Position numbers and translations under genes: made by a program. This document shows positions 10,516-21,171 of a stretch of DNA of 64,000 nt, in pieces. The notes under the pieces are model-generated. The model was not told where the DNA came from. It worked only from the letters and a program-made list of their open reading frames with translations, and did no database searches. The first letter of the stretch is position 1; each line of letters starts with the position of its first letter. The stretch comes from Ostrinia nubilalis (Eukaryota > Arthropoda > Insecta > Lepidoptera > Crambidae), in assembly GCF_963855985.1 (NCBI RefSeq), contig NC_087112.1, forward strand, positions 10,728,501-10,792,500, written 5' to 3'.

Positions 10516-11433
10516 TAGTGTCCGACCGAATGTTCGGTTTCGGTTTCGTTTTCGGTTGAGTTTCGGTAAAAACACGAGTTTCGGTTTAGTTTCGTTTTCG
10601 GCGGCAAACTTGCCGAAACTACGACCGAAACCGAATGTGCATTCGGGAGTTTCCGCGCTGTTATCGGTCATGGCGCGTTGAATGCGTGAATGAATCCGGT
10701 CAGAGCCAATGTCGTGATTCGCTCGCTTGTTTGTCTTTGTTTGCTGTTAGTTTTGTTTTGTTGTGGTGGCGAGTTTTTGAGTGATTAATTTTGAATTTGG
10801 TAAGTTTTATCTCGTTTTATGTCGTTATAACATAAGAGCGGGTAGTAAACATAAAAAAATATTCAATATGACTGATAAAAGTATAATCAAGTTTAATCTA
10901 ACCTAAAAATTTTTTTGGTTCGCAAATGCTAACTATACGTAAACAAACATTAGTTAGATAGTAAGTAATGACTAGTGCATTTCATGCTGATAATATTATG
11001 GATTCAGAGTTTCAAAGTTCATTTTAGTATTTATCACCAAGGTATCCAAGTGGCAAGTACAGTAGATACTAACTTACGTACCTACTACCAATTTTGTGTT
11101 GAGAAATTATTAAGGTAAAAGACCCGACCATGGGACGGGTTATGTAGATGTCCTGAATATTGCGAGTAATTAAAAAAAAATCTAGACTATAAATCCTTCT
11201 TTTTCTTTTTTAATACATAATTTAATACCTTTTAGAGTAAAAAGGCGCTTTACAAGTTCAATTTTAATGCAATTTAAAGAGAAAACAATAAAGACTGACT
11301 GATTTTAATAACGTTTTCTTTATTTTTCCCTCAAAATATGAGCCTTGTAAGGAAGTTTCGGTTTCGGAAATAGACACTGTTGCCGAAATTCGTTTTCGGT
11401 TTCGGTCGTAAAACTAGTTTCGGTCGGACACTA
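10516..11433. mobile_element. Non-autonomous hAT-superfamily transposon (918 bp)
   Basis: Ends are inverted: TAGTGTCCGACCGAA at the left and its complement TTCGGTCGGACACTA at the right. The flanks carry a perfect 8-bp duplication, ATTACTGA (10508-10515 and 11434-11441), as expected for hAT insertion. Subterminal regions are packed with TTCGGTTTCG-type repeats on both sides, like transposase-binding arrays. The interior has no transposase frame; a 97-codon minus frame at 10378-10671 is made of the CGAAAC repeats. Confidence 0.85.
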
Positions 11434-11441
11434 ATTACTGA

Positions 11442-12006
11442 GTTAAATCGATGCATTATATTGTTACGATAGAATCATGCCCTGAAGGTCTGTAAAAAGG
11501 TCTTAAGCTTTTTTCATGACTTTGATTTAACATTTAGTTGATTCAAAAACAAGTAAAGGTTTGAGTAATAGCGGAGATTACCTTCATATTAACGCTTCTG
11601 TCGAGCGATGGACAGCGAGCAATGTATCGCCCGTATTCACAAACGATGCTTGCTTAAGTGAAGCAGCAAATCGAACGCACAGTGTTGAATAGAGCTGTGA
11701 TTGGTTCCTGTGTCACCCTGTGCGTCCACGTGAGACCTCAGAGTAACGTTTGTCAATACGGGCGTTTAAATTCCCTTTTGTATGAAGTCCAAGAGTGGAA
11801 AAAGGAGTCTTCTCTCATACAAAGATGTTTACAAGTATAGAACCATCCAATATGTGAAGGATCGCCAGAAATAAGGTCTGAAGATAAAATTGTTCGCCGG
11901 TAACGAATTGGAAACCTCTTTGATCGACAGATAAAGCGATTATCTGACTTAACTTTACTTACGAGGAAGGAAAAGTAATTAGGTGTAGGCTTAGTTTAGC
12001 GATACA
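11442..12006. other. No gene seen between two transposons
   Basis: AT-rich sequence. A 60-codon frame at 11658-11840 shows no motif. Nothing else is supported. Confidence 0.4.
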
Positions 12007-12008
12007 TA

Positions 12009-12279
12009 CAGGGTGTTCCAAAATTTGCACACTGACACCAGAGGTAAATGAGCTTAAGACGCATCTAACAAGTATATTAATTCCATTTTTTAAAAATAAC
12101 TAGTATCAGTCGTATTTAAACTTATCAAACTTTTCTATGGACATGAATAAATAAAATTGGTCATATCTTAAAACTTATGAAACTTTTCTATGGACATAAT
12201 ATGTATTAAGCTTGTTCGATGCGTCTTAGACTCAGCTACCTCCAGTGTCATTGTGACGTGCTAATTTTGGGACATCCTG
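12009..12279. mobile_element. Palindromic MITE with TA target (Tc1/mariner type, 271 bp)
   Basis: Left end CAGGGTGTTCCAAAATTTGC, right end GTGCTAATTTTGGGACATCCTG in inverse, flanked by TA on both sides (12007-12008, 12280-12281). The inverted similarity continues inward (AAGACGCATC..AACAAG), so nearly the whole element can fold back. Non-coding. Confidence 0.75.
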
Positions 12280-12286
12280 TATAGGT

Positions 12287-12500
12287 ACTAGCGGCCGCCC
12301 GCGACTTCGTTCGTACGCCTGGATCCCGTTTTACCACCTTAGGAGTGGAGTTCCGTAAAATCCGTTCTTAGTGTGAAGCACCTACGTTCTAAAAGGAACC
12401 CCCATGCAAATTTTTGAGACTCCTAGCACTTGTAGTTTCTGAGATTTCGTGATGAGTGTCAGTCAGTCAATCAGTGACCTTTCACTTTTTAGCTCATAGC
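12287..12500 (+). repeat. Dispersed repeat, 'CCCGCGACTTCG' family
   Basis: Begins CTAGCGGCCGCCCGCGACTTCG, has 'TTAGGAGTGGAGTT' in the middle and ends with a GTCAGTCAGTCAATCAGTGAC microsatellite-like stretch. A closer-to-intact copy is at 14421-14640. Non-coding; relationship to the GACA family is likely only in architecture. Confidence 0.6.
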
Positions 12501-12667
12501 CGGAGCTTTGGTAGTAATTGTTCATGAAAAATCCTCGCTTCGAAAGAGAAAAGTATTAGCACAGAATATTAATAAGTACTGGTATTAGGTATTTAGGTAG
12601 CCATTGAATGAACCTGTGAGGGCCAAGATTAAACATCAAAATAGTTTACAATGAAATATTAAATTTA

Positions 12668-12805
12668 GGGCTGACTTTTCAATCGTCAGATAACTTTTAA
12701 CCGAAGAATAAACTTGTCATTTTGACATATTTTCCATGCTGAAACTGTCAATGTGCCAAACTTATTCTTCGGTTAAAAGTTATCTGACGATTCAAAAATC
12801 AGCCA
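12668..12805. mobile_element. MITE with ~45-bp inverted ends, TTA target (PIF/Harbinger type)
   Basis: Left arm GGGCTGACTTTTCAATCGTC... and right arm ending ...GACGATTCAAAAATCAGCCA are near-perfect inverse copies through GAAGAATAAAC. TTA flanks at 12665-12667 and 12806-12808 fit a 3-bp TWA target. 138 bp, non-coding. Confidence 0.7.
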
Positions 12806-12808
12806 TTA

Positions 12809-13711
12809 ATCGAATGCATTTCTACATCTTATTAATTTTATTGTACAGATAGATAACAGTATGTATTTGATACCTTATAAAATAGAGAGATTACATAGCT
12901 TGACATATACCTACGTATAAAATCTTTGTTTCTTGCATTCCAGAAGTTTTATTCGATAAGCAAATTTGACATTTGAACCATAGACAACCAATAAATCTTT
13001 GAAATCAAATTCTACATAGGAAATGAATGTCAGTTCAAATGTCATATTACTGAGGCGAATCGGGGGCGTACGGAACATATTTTTCTGATACAGTGGGCGC
13101 CATTATAGCGTGGCGCGTGGGCTTGTTCTTTTCAAAAAGTTTGGTTAACATTGATTTGACAGGCCTTTAAGAAAAACTAGACGACCACGGTTGATTTCCT
13201 TGGCATTTTCCTAAGAACGATTTAAACAAAAAGTGGTTCAGATTTAAATGTGATAGCCACTTTATGAAAAATCTGTTAAGAATAAATATTATCATGTTTT
13301 ATTAAACCCAGAAAAAGAGGATAATATGCTGACTTCTCAAACAAATGAATCATCTTTCAAAATCCGAAGTGTATTACCATGGCAACCGTGCCAAACATGG
13401 CGGCGATAAATCACGAGATTTTGCCGCGCTTTTTATGTCATTTTTGGCGGCATCTGATTTCACGGTGTCTATTCTTGACTATTATTCATTTCTGTGACAA
13501 ATTGACAACTCTTTAGTAAGCTTTATTACTTGAAGTTGAAAATTCTTAAGAATAGGGTTTTTTCCGTTTTTGTGAGTGAAGCTTTATCGATGGGATAATA
13601 TACTAAATAAAGGTCATAAGTGTATTTTTCTCTCGAATTGTTGCTGTCAATGTCATGCAGTGCTGAGAACTATGATACTATGCTGATAATGATGAACTAG
13701 GACGAGTCTTC
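12809..13711. other. No gene seen
   Basis: AT-rich sequence with short self-similar stretches ('CATTTGACATTTGAAC' near 12965 and 'GTTCAAATGTCAT' near 13033 are inverse), possibly a worn MITE. No coding signal. Confidence 0.35.
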
Positions 13712-13751
13712 GCAATAGATTTATACAATACTAGCCAATAGATTTATACAA

Positions 13752-13975
13752 TACTAGCTTTCCGGCCGCGGCTTCGCCCGCATGGAATTTTGTATGTCAC
13801 AGAAAAACTTTATCGCGTCCCTTTTTCAAAAACCGGGATAAAAACTATCCTATGTCGTTTCCCGGGATTCAAACTAACTCTATGCCAAATTTCATCAAAA
13901 TCGGTTCAGTAGTTTAGGCGTGAAAGAGAGACAGACAGACAGAGTTACTTTCGCATTCTAATATTAGTATAGATT
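13752..13975 (+). repeat. GACA-family dispersed repeat
   Basis: Full-length copy from ACTAGCTTTCCGG to TAATATTAGTATAGAT with a short ACAG run. A 23-bp direct duplication (13711-13756) spans its 5' junction. Confidence 0.75.
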
Positions 13976-14420
13976 TTGTCTCTACATATAGATCCATGAA
14001 ACCGTTTTAGATTTGAGTAGTATGAAATATTAATGTGCTAAAGTTGAACTATCAGTTATGGTAGCGATAGTCGGCCAGGGTCATATTGGAAGCGGAGGTG
14101 TCTGTCGGTGATGGATTTATGATTCGTCTCTATGATTTGTTTTTAACTGTAGAGTCTACACGCCTGTATATTGAAAATTATGTAACTCTATTAATATTGT
14201 TATTGTAGACATACAATTTATAGCATCGGCGATTTTAAGACTATCGATGCAGCATCACGATTTCGCCACTTCATGCGTTCGGACGCGGTATCGGAATCGC
14301 GTGTTTTAGCGGAGGCTGTCGCTGCGTTTAGTTTTCGAAAAGCGACTCCATCGCTGCGTTTGACGTTTTTTAAGTGTACGGTGTGGAATGTATGATTGCT
14401 GCATTCAGCTTCTTACGGCT

Positions 14421-14640
14421 ATTAGCGGCCGCCCGCGACTTCGTACGCGTGGATCCCGTGTTACCCCCTTAGGGGTGGAGTTTCTTAAAATCCTTTCTTA
14501 GCGGATGCCTACGTCATAACATCTACCCGCATGCCAAATTTCAACCCGATCCGTCCAGTGGTTTGAGCTGTGCGTAGATAGATCACTATGTCAGTCAGTC
14601 AGTCAGTTAGTCACCTTTGAGTTATATTAGAATATTGCTG
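14421..14640 (+). repeat. Dispersed repeat, 'CCCGCGACTTCG' family
   Basis: Starts 'TTAGCGGCCGCCCGCGACTT', continues 'GGATCCCGTGTTACCCCCTT', 'CCGTCCAGTGGTTTGAGC', and ends in GTCAGTCAGTCAGTCAGTTAG. Better preserved than 12287-12500. Non-coding. Confidence 0.65.
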
Positions 14641-15120
14641 ATCGCCGATCCTAAAAGTAGCATAATGTGTGCTAGTGGCTTTAAAAAAAGTCTCTATAGG
14701 TGGACAAAAGCAAACTAATTAAAACATAGAAACAAAGCCTATATCAGTGTATCATCATAACGTACAGACTTGGACCCTACCACCTGGAAACAACAATCAG
14801 CCCCCATTCGCTGCTATTAACTGACCCGCGTCAGAAATAGAGTTTTGCTCAATGCAGGGCCGGATCTAGGGACTGGGGGTCCTTTTGGGAATAAGTTTTC
14901 AAATTACGGTCGACCGCTGGAGATTTGGTGACCCCATTTGTTTATGTCGGATTGCAAAATCACAATTTATGCACACTTGTGTTATCTATTGTGTGGTTTT
15001 ACTTGCGGAATTGCGTACCATGTCATATAGATTTTATGTATTATTTGTATTCAAAGACTTCAACTAAAGTAATGATAACGATTTATTAATGTCGTTAAAC
15101 GATTTGAGTTTTAATTTGTC

Positions 15121-15250
15121 GACTACAACTCTTAAGGACCAACGATCTGGGAAGAGCCTGGATACGGGTAGTGCAGGAGCAGTCGTTATGGAAATCCTTG
15201 GGGGAGGCCTTTGTCCAGTAGTGGACGTCATTTGGCTGAAACGAACGAAC
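15121..15250 (+). repeat. RTE-type LINE 3' end, short copy
   Basis: Contains CCAACGATCTGG, GAGCCTGGATACGGGTAG, TCCTTGGGGGAGGCCTTTG and ends GTCATTTGGCTGAAACGAAC. Matches 61104-61318, where the coding frame is still readable. Confidence 0.7.
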
Positions 15251-15534
15251 TCTTAAGCGCCTTGCGGCGCTAACTGCTGCATCTGCAACTGCTTTATAAG
15301 TACCTACATTGTGGACTCTGTGCGTACTTATTCTCTGTGTAGAACAAAGAAACCATAGACCTGAATACGTCCCTGCCTGTACCCTTTACCTGAGGCAGAG
15401 AAAATTGCAAACACAAAACTCGTTAACGGCTTACGACAGCAACGCAAATGGAAATTCGGCTCCGGCGCAGAAATTAAGGAAGTGAGGACATCTGTTTTGA
15501 TTCTTAGGCTCTGGTTCTATTAACGACTAGGTGA

Positions 15535-15675
15535 CTTGGCGAACTCCGTACCGCCTATGTTCATCAGAAATAATGTAAGTTTCTAATAGTGAAAGATTTG
15601 TTTAAATCGGTCCAGTAGTTTCGCTATTCAATACAAACAAACAAAATCTTTCCTCTTTATAACATTAGTGTATTC
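15535..15675 (+). repeat. Short dispersed repeat fragment ('TACCGCCTATGTTCATC' family)
   Basis: Segment CGAACTCCGTACCGCC...ATCGGTCCAGTAGTTTC...CTTTATAACATTAGTGTA. A related fragment is at 19355-19475. Non-coding. Confidence 0.5.
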
Positions 15676-16332
15676 ACTAAAATTTATAACTTTGTTTTGC
15701 ACGCACACGTTGAGTTCAAAGCGAGGCTCCATCCATTATAAAGTTACACGGCAAATGTTGGCCAAATCCTTTGAGCCACATCGATTACTTAGTTCGAGAA
15801 CCTCATGTACTTTTGAATCGATTATGAAAAGGTATTTTAAATACTGGCCGGCGTGAAGCGTCACCGTTTGCAGCGACTCATTTAAAAAAATTTGGAATAT
15901 CGAATTCAATATGTTCTCCATTTTTTTTAAATAAGTCGCTTCATTCTCATGGTGCGATATTATTCGAAATTCAATTTTTGAAATCTTTTCTCGAATCACA
16001 AAGGTGAATTGCGAATTTTCGGATGTTCCCGAATAATCTAGCGTCACAGCATCTGTTCCAGTTTGACTTTGAACCGGTAAGGCCTTAATGTCGAGGAAAT
16101 TGTTAAAGCAATTCTCGCTTCTTGAATACTGATCAGTCTGACCTTTCTCAGGGAAGCGTAGGGTAGGACTGTTCTAGGTGGTTTATTGGTTCTTAACTTT
16201 ATTGCTTGACTTCGGACAGTTTCGTTTTGATCGTTTTCTGTTTCATGAATATAGGCTTAGATTCGAAAGAGATACGAAAACTTATTAGTTGTAGTTACTA
16301 CTACTAGAGTAACTTATTAGTAATCTGTACTA

Positions 16333-16470
16333 AAGTCAAAGTCAAAATTTCTTTATTTGTTTAGACTAATAAATAGTTCTTACAAATCGTCATATGCTCT
16401 TAAGGAGCCTCTACATGTCTCATAATCTTTTTACCCTACCAGCGCTTCGAGACCAACATTTGGCAACTAC
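16333..16470 (-). repeat. 3' tail of a jockey/CR1-group LINE, diverged
   Basis: Minus-strand reading gives the same order as 40795-40945 (CGCTGGTAGGG, a T-rich zone, CATGTAGAGGC, terminal TTTGACTTTG run) with many changes. Confidence 0.6.
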
Positions 16471-16748
16471 TAGGAGGTAGGAAGAGTTCTAGCCTAAGTA
16501 CTTAATCATTTTTTATTAAACACGCCTTGTGTTAAGACTACGAACATTTGACCCCAACCGAATTCATATCGCAACCGCAGAACATTGTATTCTAGCACGC
16601 AAACCGCTTAACTAATTCCCGTCGTCATCTGCGTAAAGAAAATGTATTGAAATGAATATTAGCTGTAGGTACTATCCACACGATACTACAGCTATGAATT
16701 TCATTAACGTTAGTTAGATATCAGTTTAAGTTACTACAATGTTTTTAT

Positions 16749-17649
16749 CCTTTTGTACCCTTTGCACCACCGGCCTGCACCACTGGTGGTGCAAAGGGTA
16801 TTTTTTAATCCCCTTTACACCACCAATAGTGCCGCGCTACCATTAACTGTAAAACGATTATCTATAATTATAATTTATATAATATTAATATTATAAAAAG
16901 GAAATATTTGATTGTTTGTTTGTACTAAATAGATTCCGAAACTACTGGACAGATTTGATAACATATATTTCACTATTAAAATCCAAATAATTTTCTGAGT
17001 AACAAAGGCTATTAAATATTTTCAAAAGAGTTACTAAAAATATGTATTAAAGTACCAGGGCAACATAATCATAAAGGAGCTATATCAAATTCTTCTTGGT
17101 AGACCCGAGATATAAACATGTATCATAAAATAGCTCCTTTATGGTTATGTTGCCCTGGTACTAATTATTCGTTGTATGTAGTGTAGGCCCGGGGTATCGG
17201 TCTGAAGTGAAATGTTTATAGCCACGTGTTAAGTTTTTCATATTATTTTATTCTTAAGTCATTCAAGTATTTGTGTCTTGTAGTCATCATTTCATGTTGA
17301 TGAGGTGATGATGAAAGGTAAACAACTCCTAAACGCTGTTCCATGCATACAGCCACGCATCATACATCATGTTATTAGGCTAAACACAAATATAAAAAAA
17401 CGAAACTGCTGAACTTGACGCTTCAATTTCCCGCCAAGAATTTCCCTCGAAGTTTCAATGCGTTTATAGCACTGCAATAAATAAATTAAATTTTAGGTAG
17501 GTTTTGATTAATTTATTATAACATACAGTCTACTACTAGTTTTACAGTCGATGGTAGCACAGCACTATTTGTTGGTGGTGCAAGAGGGATTTAAAAATAC
17601 CCTTTGCACCACCAGTGGTGCAGGCCGGTGGTGCAAAGGGTACAAAAGG
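16749..17649. mobile_element. Fold-back DNA transposon with 9-bp target duplication (901 bp)
   Basis: The first 51 bp are an exact inverse of the last 51 bp (CCTTTTGTACCCTTTGCACC...), and similarity continues to about 110 bp. Flanks show a perfect 9-bp duplication TGTTTTTAT (16740-16748, 17650-17658). Each end also folds on itself: TACCCTTTGCACCACC pairs with GGTGGTGCAAAGGGTA in the same end. Long inverted ends with a 9-bp duplication fit a Mutator-like (MULE) non-autonomous element. The superfamily is inferred; no transposase frame is present. A smaller MITE sits inside at 17051-17161. Confidence 0.8.
17051..17161. mobile_element. Small MITE nested in the fold-back element
   Basis: Arms of ~33 bp starting AGTACCAGGGCAACATAA are inverse with one mismatch (right arm ends TATGTTGCCCTGGTACT). 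TAA lies on both sides (17048-17050, 17162-17164), suggesting a 3-bp target. About 111 bp. Confidence 0.65.
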
Positions 17650-17659
17650 TGTTTTTATT

Positions 17660-18729
17660 ATGTCGAATTCGATAATTTGAAACTTTTCAAACGTATTTCG
17701 AAAATCTAAAATTTCGTGTTCTAACAAACATCTTGTAAAATAAAGTGATTCCAACTAATATGAACTAAAAACTCGCATAATGTATACGATCTTCAAAGAA
17801 AAATATTTACTTTGAAAATATTGAATGCTACACAATTTGTGCGAACTTAGACTGACTTTTTTACAAAAAACCAGTTCATTACTTCGAAATGCGAGTTAAA
17901 GTGATTCGTTTCTAATAAAAATGCTAAATGTATTTATGTTTGATTATACATTGAAACATGCAGCTCGGTTTGAGGGCTCTTTTAAAAGATATTTTCTCAG
18001 AAAAGTAAATAAACTCGCGTTTGATTTTGTTTCTACATTAAGTTACAATAGAGTTGGAGAATTGTTTTTGCGAAGTACGACGAGTTTGATTACTAAAAAT
18101 ACATGTTAGAAATTTTCTTTACTATTTTTCTTATAATTTACCGTTATAAAATGAGTGAGTACCTAGTAGCACAGAATACATAATTAATAATAGTAGGTAC
18201 CTACTCACTCACGGTAGTTGTTACTACCTACTTACTCTGACATGCTCTCGTTTGTACATAGATCTCGATAATTTACAGACGCGAACTTTTGTTTTCATTA
18301 CGCGCGAAACAACGGAATTCATATTCCAGGGAGCAGACAAAGGTGGGAATTTTTGAGTCACGGTCTGGGGATGGGACACTCGACCCTATTCGATATATCG
18401 AGATTCGAGAGCATGGGCTTAATTGTTTAATTTAATACAATATTTTAATTTATCGTCGCTTTAATCCTTACTATCCATGACTGGAATAAGAATAAGTTTA
18501 TTTTTAATATTTATTACATGTCAAATTGTGGAATGAAAGAAGTCATACCTACATAAGTTCAGATTGTCATAAAATAGAAAACTCAAAAGGAAACATTTTA
18601 TAAGGAACTTTTCCAGCATTTTTGAAGTAGAGTAAGAGAAATACCTTCCCGAATTTGATACAGGCAGTTAGGCAGTGCCTGAAAAACTACAAAAAAGTAT
18701 TTCATGGTCAGATGTATAGATGACCCACG
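17660..18729. other. No gene seen
   Basis: AT-rich. A short hairpin lies at about 18150-18215 (GAGTGAGTACCTA / TAGGTACCTACTCACTC). Open frames of 60-70 codons here have no motif. Confidence 0.4.
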
Positions 18730-18871
18730 CTGAACTGTCCCACCAAACTCAATGACAGGGGGGCGCTACCATCGTTCAACTATATGGTTTCCAACATGGC
18801 AAAAATCGGAACCAGCGATCCGGTATTGACGGTGGCGCTCCACTGTCAATGTCATGCATAGGACAGTTCAG
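18730..18871. mobile_element. MITE with ~43-bp imperfect inverted ends
   Basis: Begins CTGAACTGTCC and ends GGACAGTTCAG; inward, AATGACAGGGGGGCGCTACC pairs imperfectly with GGTGGCGCTCCACTGTCAAT. No clear target duplication. Non-coding. Confidence 0.55.
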
Positions 18872-19354
18872 TATTTTGGAACTATAAGCATGTGTACCTA
18901 ATTACGTGTCTATTGCCGCGAAATAAATGAAAACTAAACTCGTTTCTGCTTACCCTTTTTCGCACAATAGTGATCAAAAAACGTAGTTAGGATCGAGTGG
19001 CGCTGGCAAGCTCTTCCCTACCCATTGTGCTATAAGCCAACAACTAATTTGATCCAGGGAAGTGTCAGAAACAATCCGTCCTTTGTTCGCTCGCAAATTA
19101 TTTATAATGGCCTTTTTGGAAACGCAATTTTGCCGCGGAGGTCGAAATATGTCGTTAAAACTCGTTTTTGGTCATAACACAATGTTGGCGATAACGTTGG
19201 CGGGAATTGATTAGATTTTTCACTTTTTACAGGGTTGAGAATACAATTTTCTGTAATTCGATTACAAAAGGGTTCGAATTGGATAGAAAGGGTTCAAATT
19301 ATGTACAAATTACTAAATGACAGCTTCAAATATCTTTAATAAACACCAACTACC

Positions 19355-19475
19355 CGGCGAACTTTGTACCGCCTACGTTCATCTGAAATTATGTAGGATT
19401 GAGATGATTTTATGTGAATGGTGAAATATTTTTTCTAATCGGTTCAGTAGTTAGTACCGAGTAATACAATTTCAA
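19355..19475 (+). repeat. Short dispersed repeat fragment
   Basis: 'CGAACTTTGTACCGCCTACG' and 'ATCGGTTCAGTAGTTAG' match the repeat fragment at 15535-15675. Confidence 0.45.
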
Positions 19476-19849
19476 ATTCCTGTTTATAGTTTTATTTTAG
19501 TGTTGATTTCCTTTATAATGAATGATAGTTTCTACACTCGCGAGCAAAACTATGGAATCACTTACATGAAGTTGTTTCCACGCGATCTTGTGTACTAACG
19601 AATTTGTTAGTAACAAAAAAAGTGGCACCATTTTAAAGAATAAACTTTTACCTTTAAATTGATACCAAATTCATTTAAATCACACCTCTATTTAAAAAGA
19701 TATCGCGGCTGAAGTGAAGAAGTAAGGAAAAAGACATGTATCAACTGTTTGATACGTCGCGAGTTGCGGCCCATTTACCCCCTATAAAAGCACGTGTTTT
19801 CAGATTTTTGCTTTCACACGTTGATCCATACACATCTCAGCTTCTTTTG

Positions 19850-20284
19850 ACACTTTACCTGGGATTCTACACCTTCAGAAGCAGCACAAATCCTTGCACT
19901 ATTGCAAGAAGGGCTCAGCCAGCGGGCTGTCGCATGTCAGCTCCACATAAGCCAGTCCTGGGTTTCGAAAGTTTTAAGACGCTTTCAGGAGACTAGTGGC
20001 TTTATCCCGAGACCAAGTTCTGAACAGCGCCAGTGCACATCGCAGAAGGATGACCGTTTTTTCATGTCAACCTCTCTATGAAATCGTCATTTAACTGGTA
20101 TCGACGTCTAGCAAGAGCTCAGAAATGTTCGTAGGATAGCTGTTAGCGTGTGGACAGTTCGTCTAAGATATAAGCCATAGAATTTGACTCCAAACAGGCC
20201 TGCCACAGGCTCGAAACTGACGGTAGGTCACCGATAAGCAAACTTTCAATTTGCTCGTACACATCTCGATGGGAAGTCGAGCAA
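19850..20284 (+). pseudogene. Tc1-type transposase N-terminal fragment, left arm
   Basis: Plus-strand frame reads TWDSTPSEAAQILALLQEG, then LSQRAVACQLHISQSWVSKV and RRFQETSGFIPRPSS, the first helix-turn-helix and GRPR-like linker of Tc1 transposases; then stops; then RPATGSKLTVGHR and FARTHLDG, the second DNA-binding helix region before the DDE domain. No usable start codon in this frame and at least two in-frame stops. An overlapping 87-codon frame at 19736-19996 is in a different phase and is not the protein. Confidence 0.7.
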
Positions 20285-20860
20285 GCCACCCCCATAAGCC
20301 ACTGTTTCAGCGAACCAGCACTGCACAAATCGCTCCCCAGGCTGCCTATAGACCCGACCTCTTCAACTGCTGCACTGCAAACACAGTCTGCATTCATCGG
20401 AGAACAAAACTCGCCTCCATTACTCGCCTACCCATCAAAATAAGTGCGAGTTAATTGAAAGCGTGCTTGTCGGTGACCTGCCGTCAGTTTCGAGCCTGTC
20501 GCAGGCCTTTTTGGAGTCAAATTCTATAGCTTATATCTTAGACGAGCTGTCCACACGCTAACAGCTATCCTACGAACATTTCTGAGCTCTTGCTGGACGT
20601 CGATACCACTCAAATGATGATTTCATAGAGAGGTTGACATGAAAAAACGGTCATCCCTCTGCGATATGCACCGGCGCTGTTCAGAACTTGGTCTCGGGAT
20701 AAAGCCACCAGTCTCCCGAAAGCGTCTTAAAACTTTCGAAACCCAGGACTGGCTTATGTGGAGCTGACATGCGACAGCCCGCTGGCTGAGCCCTTCTTGC
20801 AATAGTGCAAGGATTTGTGCTGCTTCTGAAGGTGTAGAATCCCAGGTAAAGTGTCAAAAG
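20280..20860 (-). pseudogene. Tc1-type transposase N-terminal fragment, right arm
   Basis: Inverted sister of the left arm with the same helix-turn-helix and the same inactivating stop near the DDRFF segment. It continues further: after the RTYFDG-like segment, frame-slipped pieces resemble the FSDE catalytic box and the following GERF and GGGS stretches typical of Tc1 transposases. The rest of the DDE domain is missing. Non-functional. Confidence 0.6.
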
Positions 20861-21171
20861 AAGCTGAGATGTGTATGGATCAACGTGTGAAAGCAAAAAT
20901 CTGAAAACACGTGCTTTTATAGGGGGTAAATGGGCCGCAACTCGCGACGTATCAAACAGTTGATACATGTCTTTTTCCTTACTTCTTCACATCAGCCGGG
21001 ATATCTTTTTAAATACCGGTGTGATTTAAATGAATTTGATATCAATTTAAAGGTAAAAGTTTAATCTTTAAAATGGTGCCACTTTTTTTGTTACTTACAA
21101 ATTCGTTAGTACACAAGATCGCGTGGAAACAACTTCATGTAAGTGATTCCATAGTTTTGCTCGCGAGTGTA

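Larger units (their letters stand above)
19535..21169. mobile_element. Tc1-like transposon rebuilt as a giant palindrome (1635 bp)
   Basis: Ends CACTCGCGAGCAAAACTATG and its inverse, flanked by TA (19533-19534, 21170-21171), as for Tc1/mariner. The two halves are inverted copies of each other over about 750 bp (19535 to ~20284 and ~20418 to 21169), leaving a ~130-bp centre. Both halves encode the same N-terminal part of a Tc1-type transposase; only the minus half runs on into the first part of the catalytic domain. Length equals a normal Tc1 element, but the 3' half has been replaced by an inverted copy of the 5' half. Confidence 0.85.

Noticed and set aside
10378..10671. 97-codon minus frame rich in K, R and N
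   Set aside because: Composed of the CGAAAC repeat array of the hAT end, and it crosses the element boundary at 10516.
19736..19996. Open frame identical to one on the opposite strand at 20681-20968
   Set aside because: Both are the wrong reading phase of the inverted Tc1 arms; the transposase is read in another frame (with stops). The identity reflects the palindrome, not a conserved protein.
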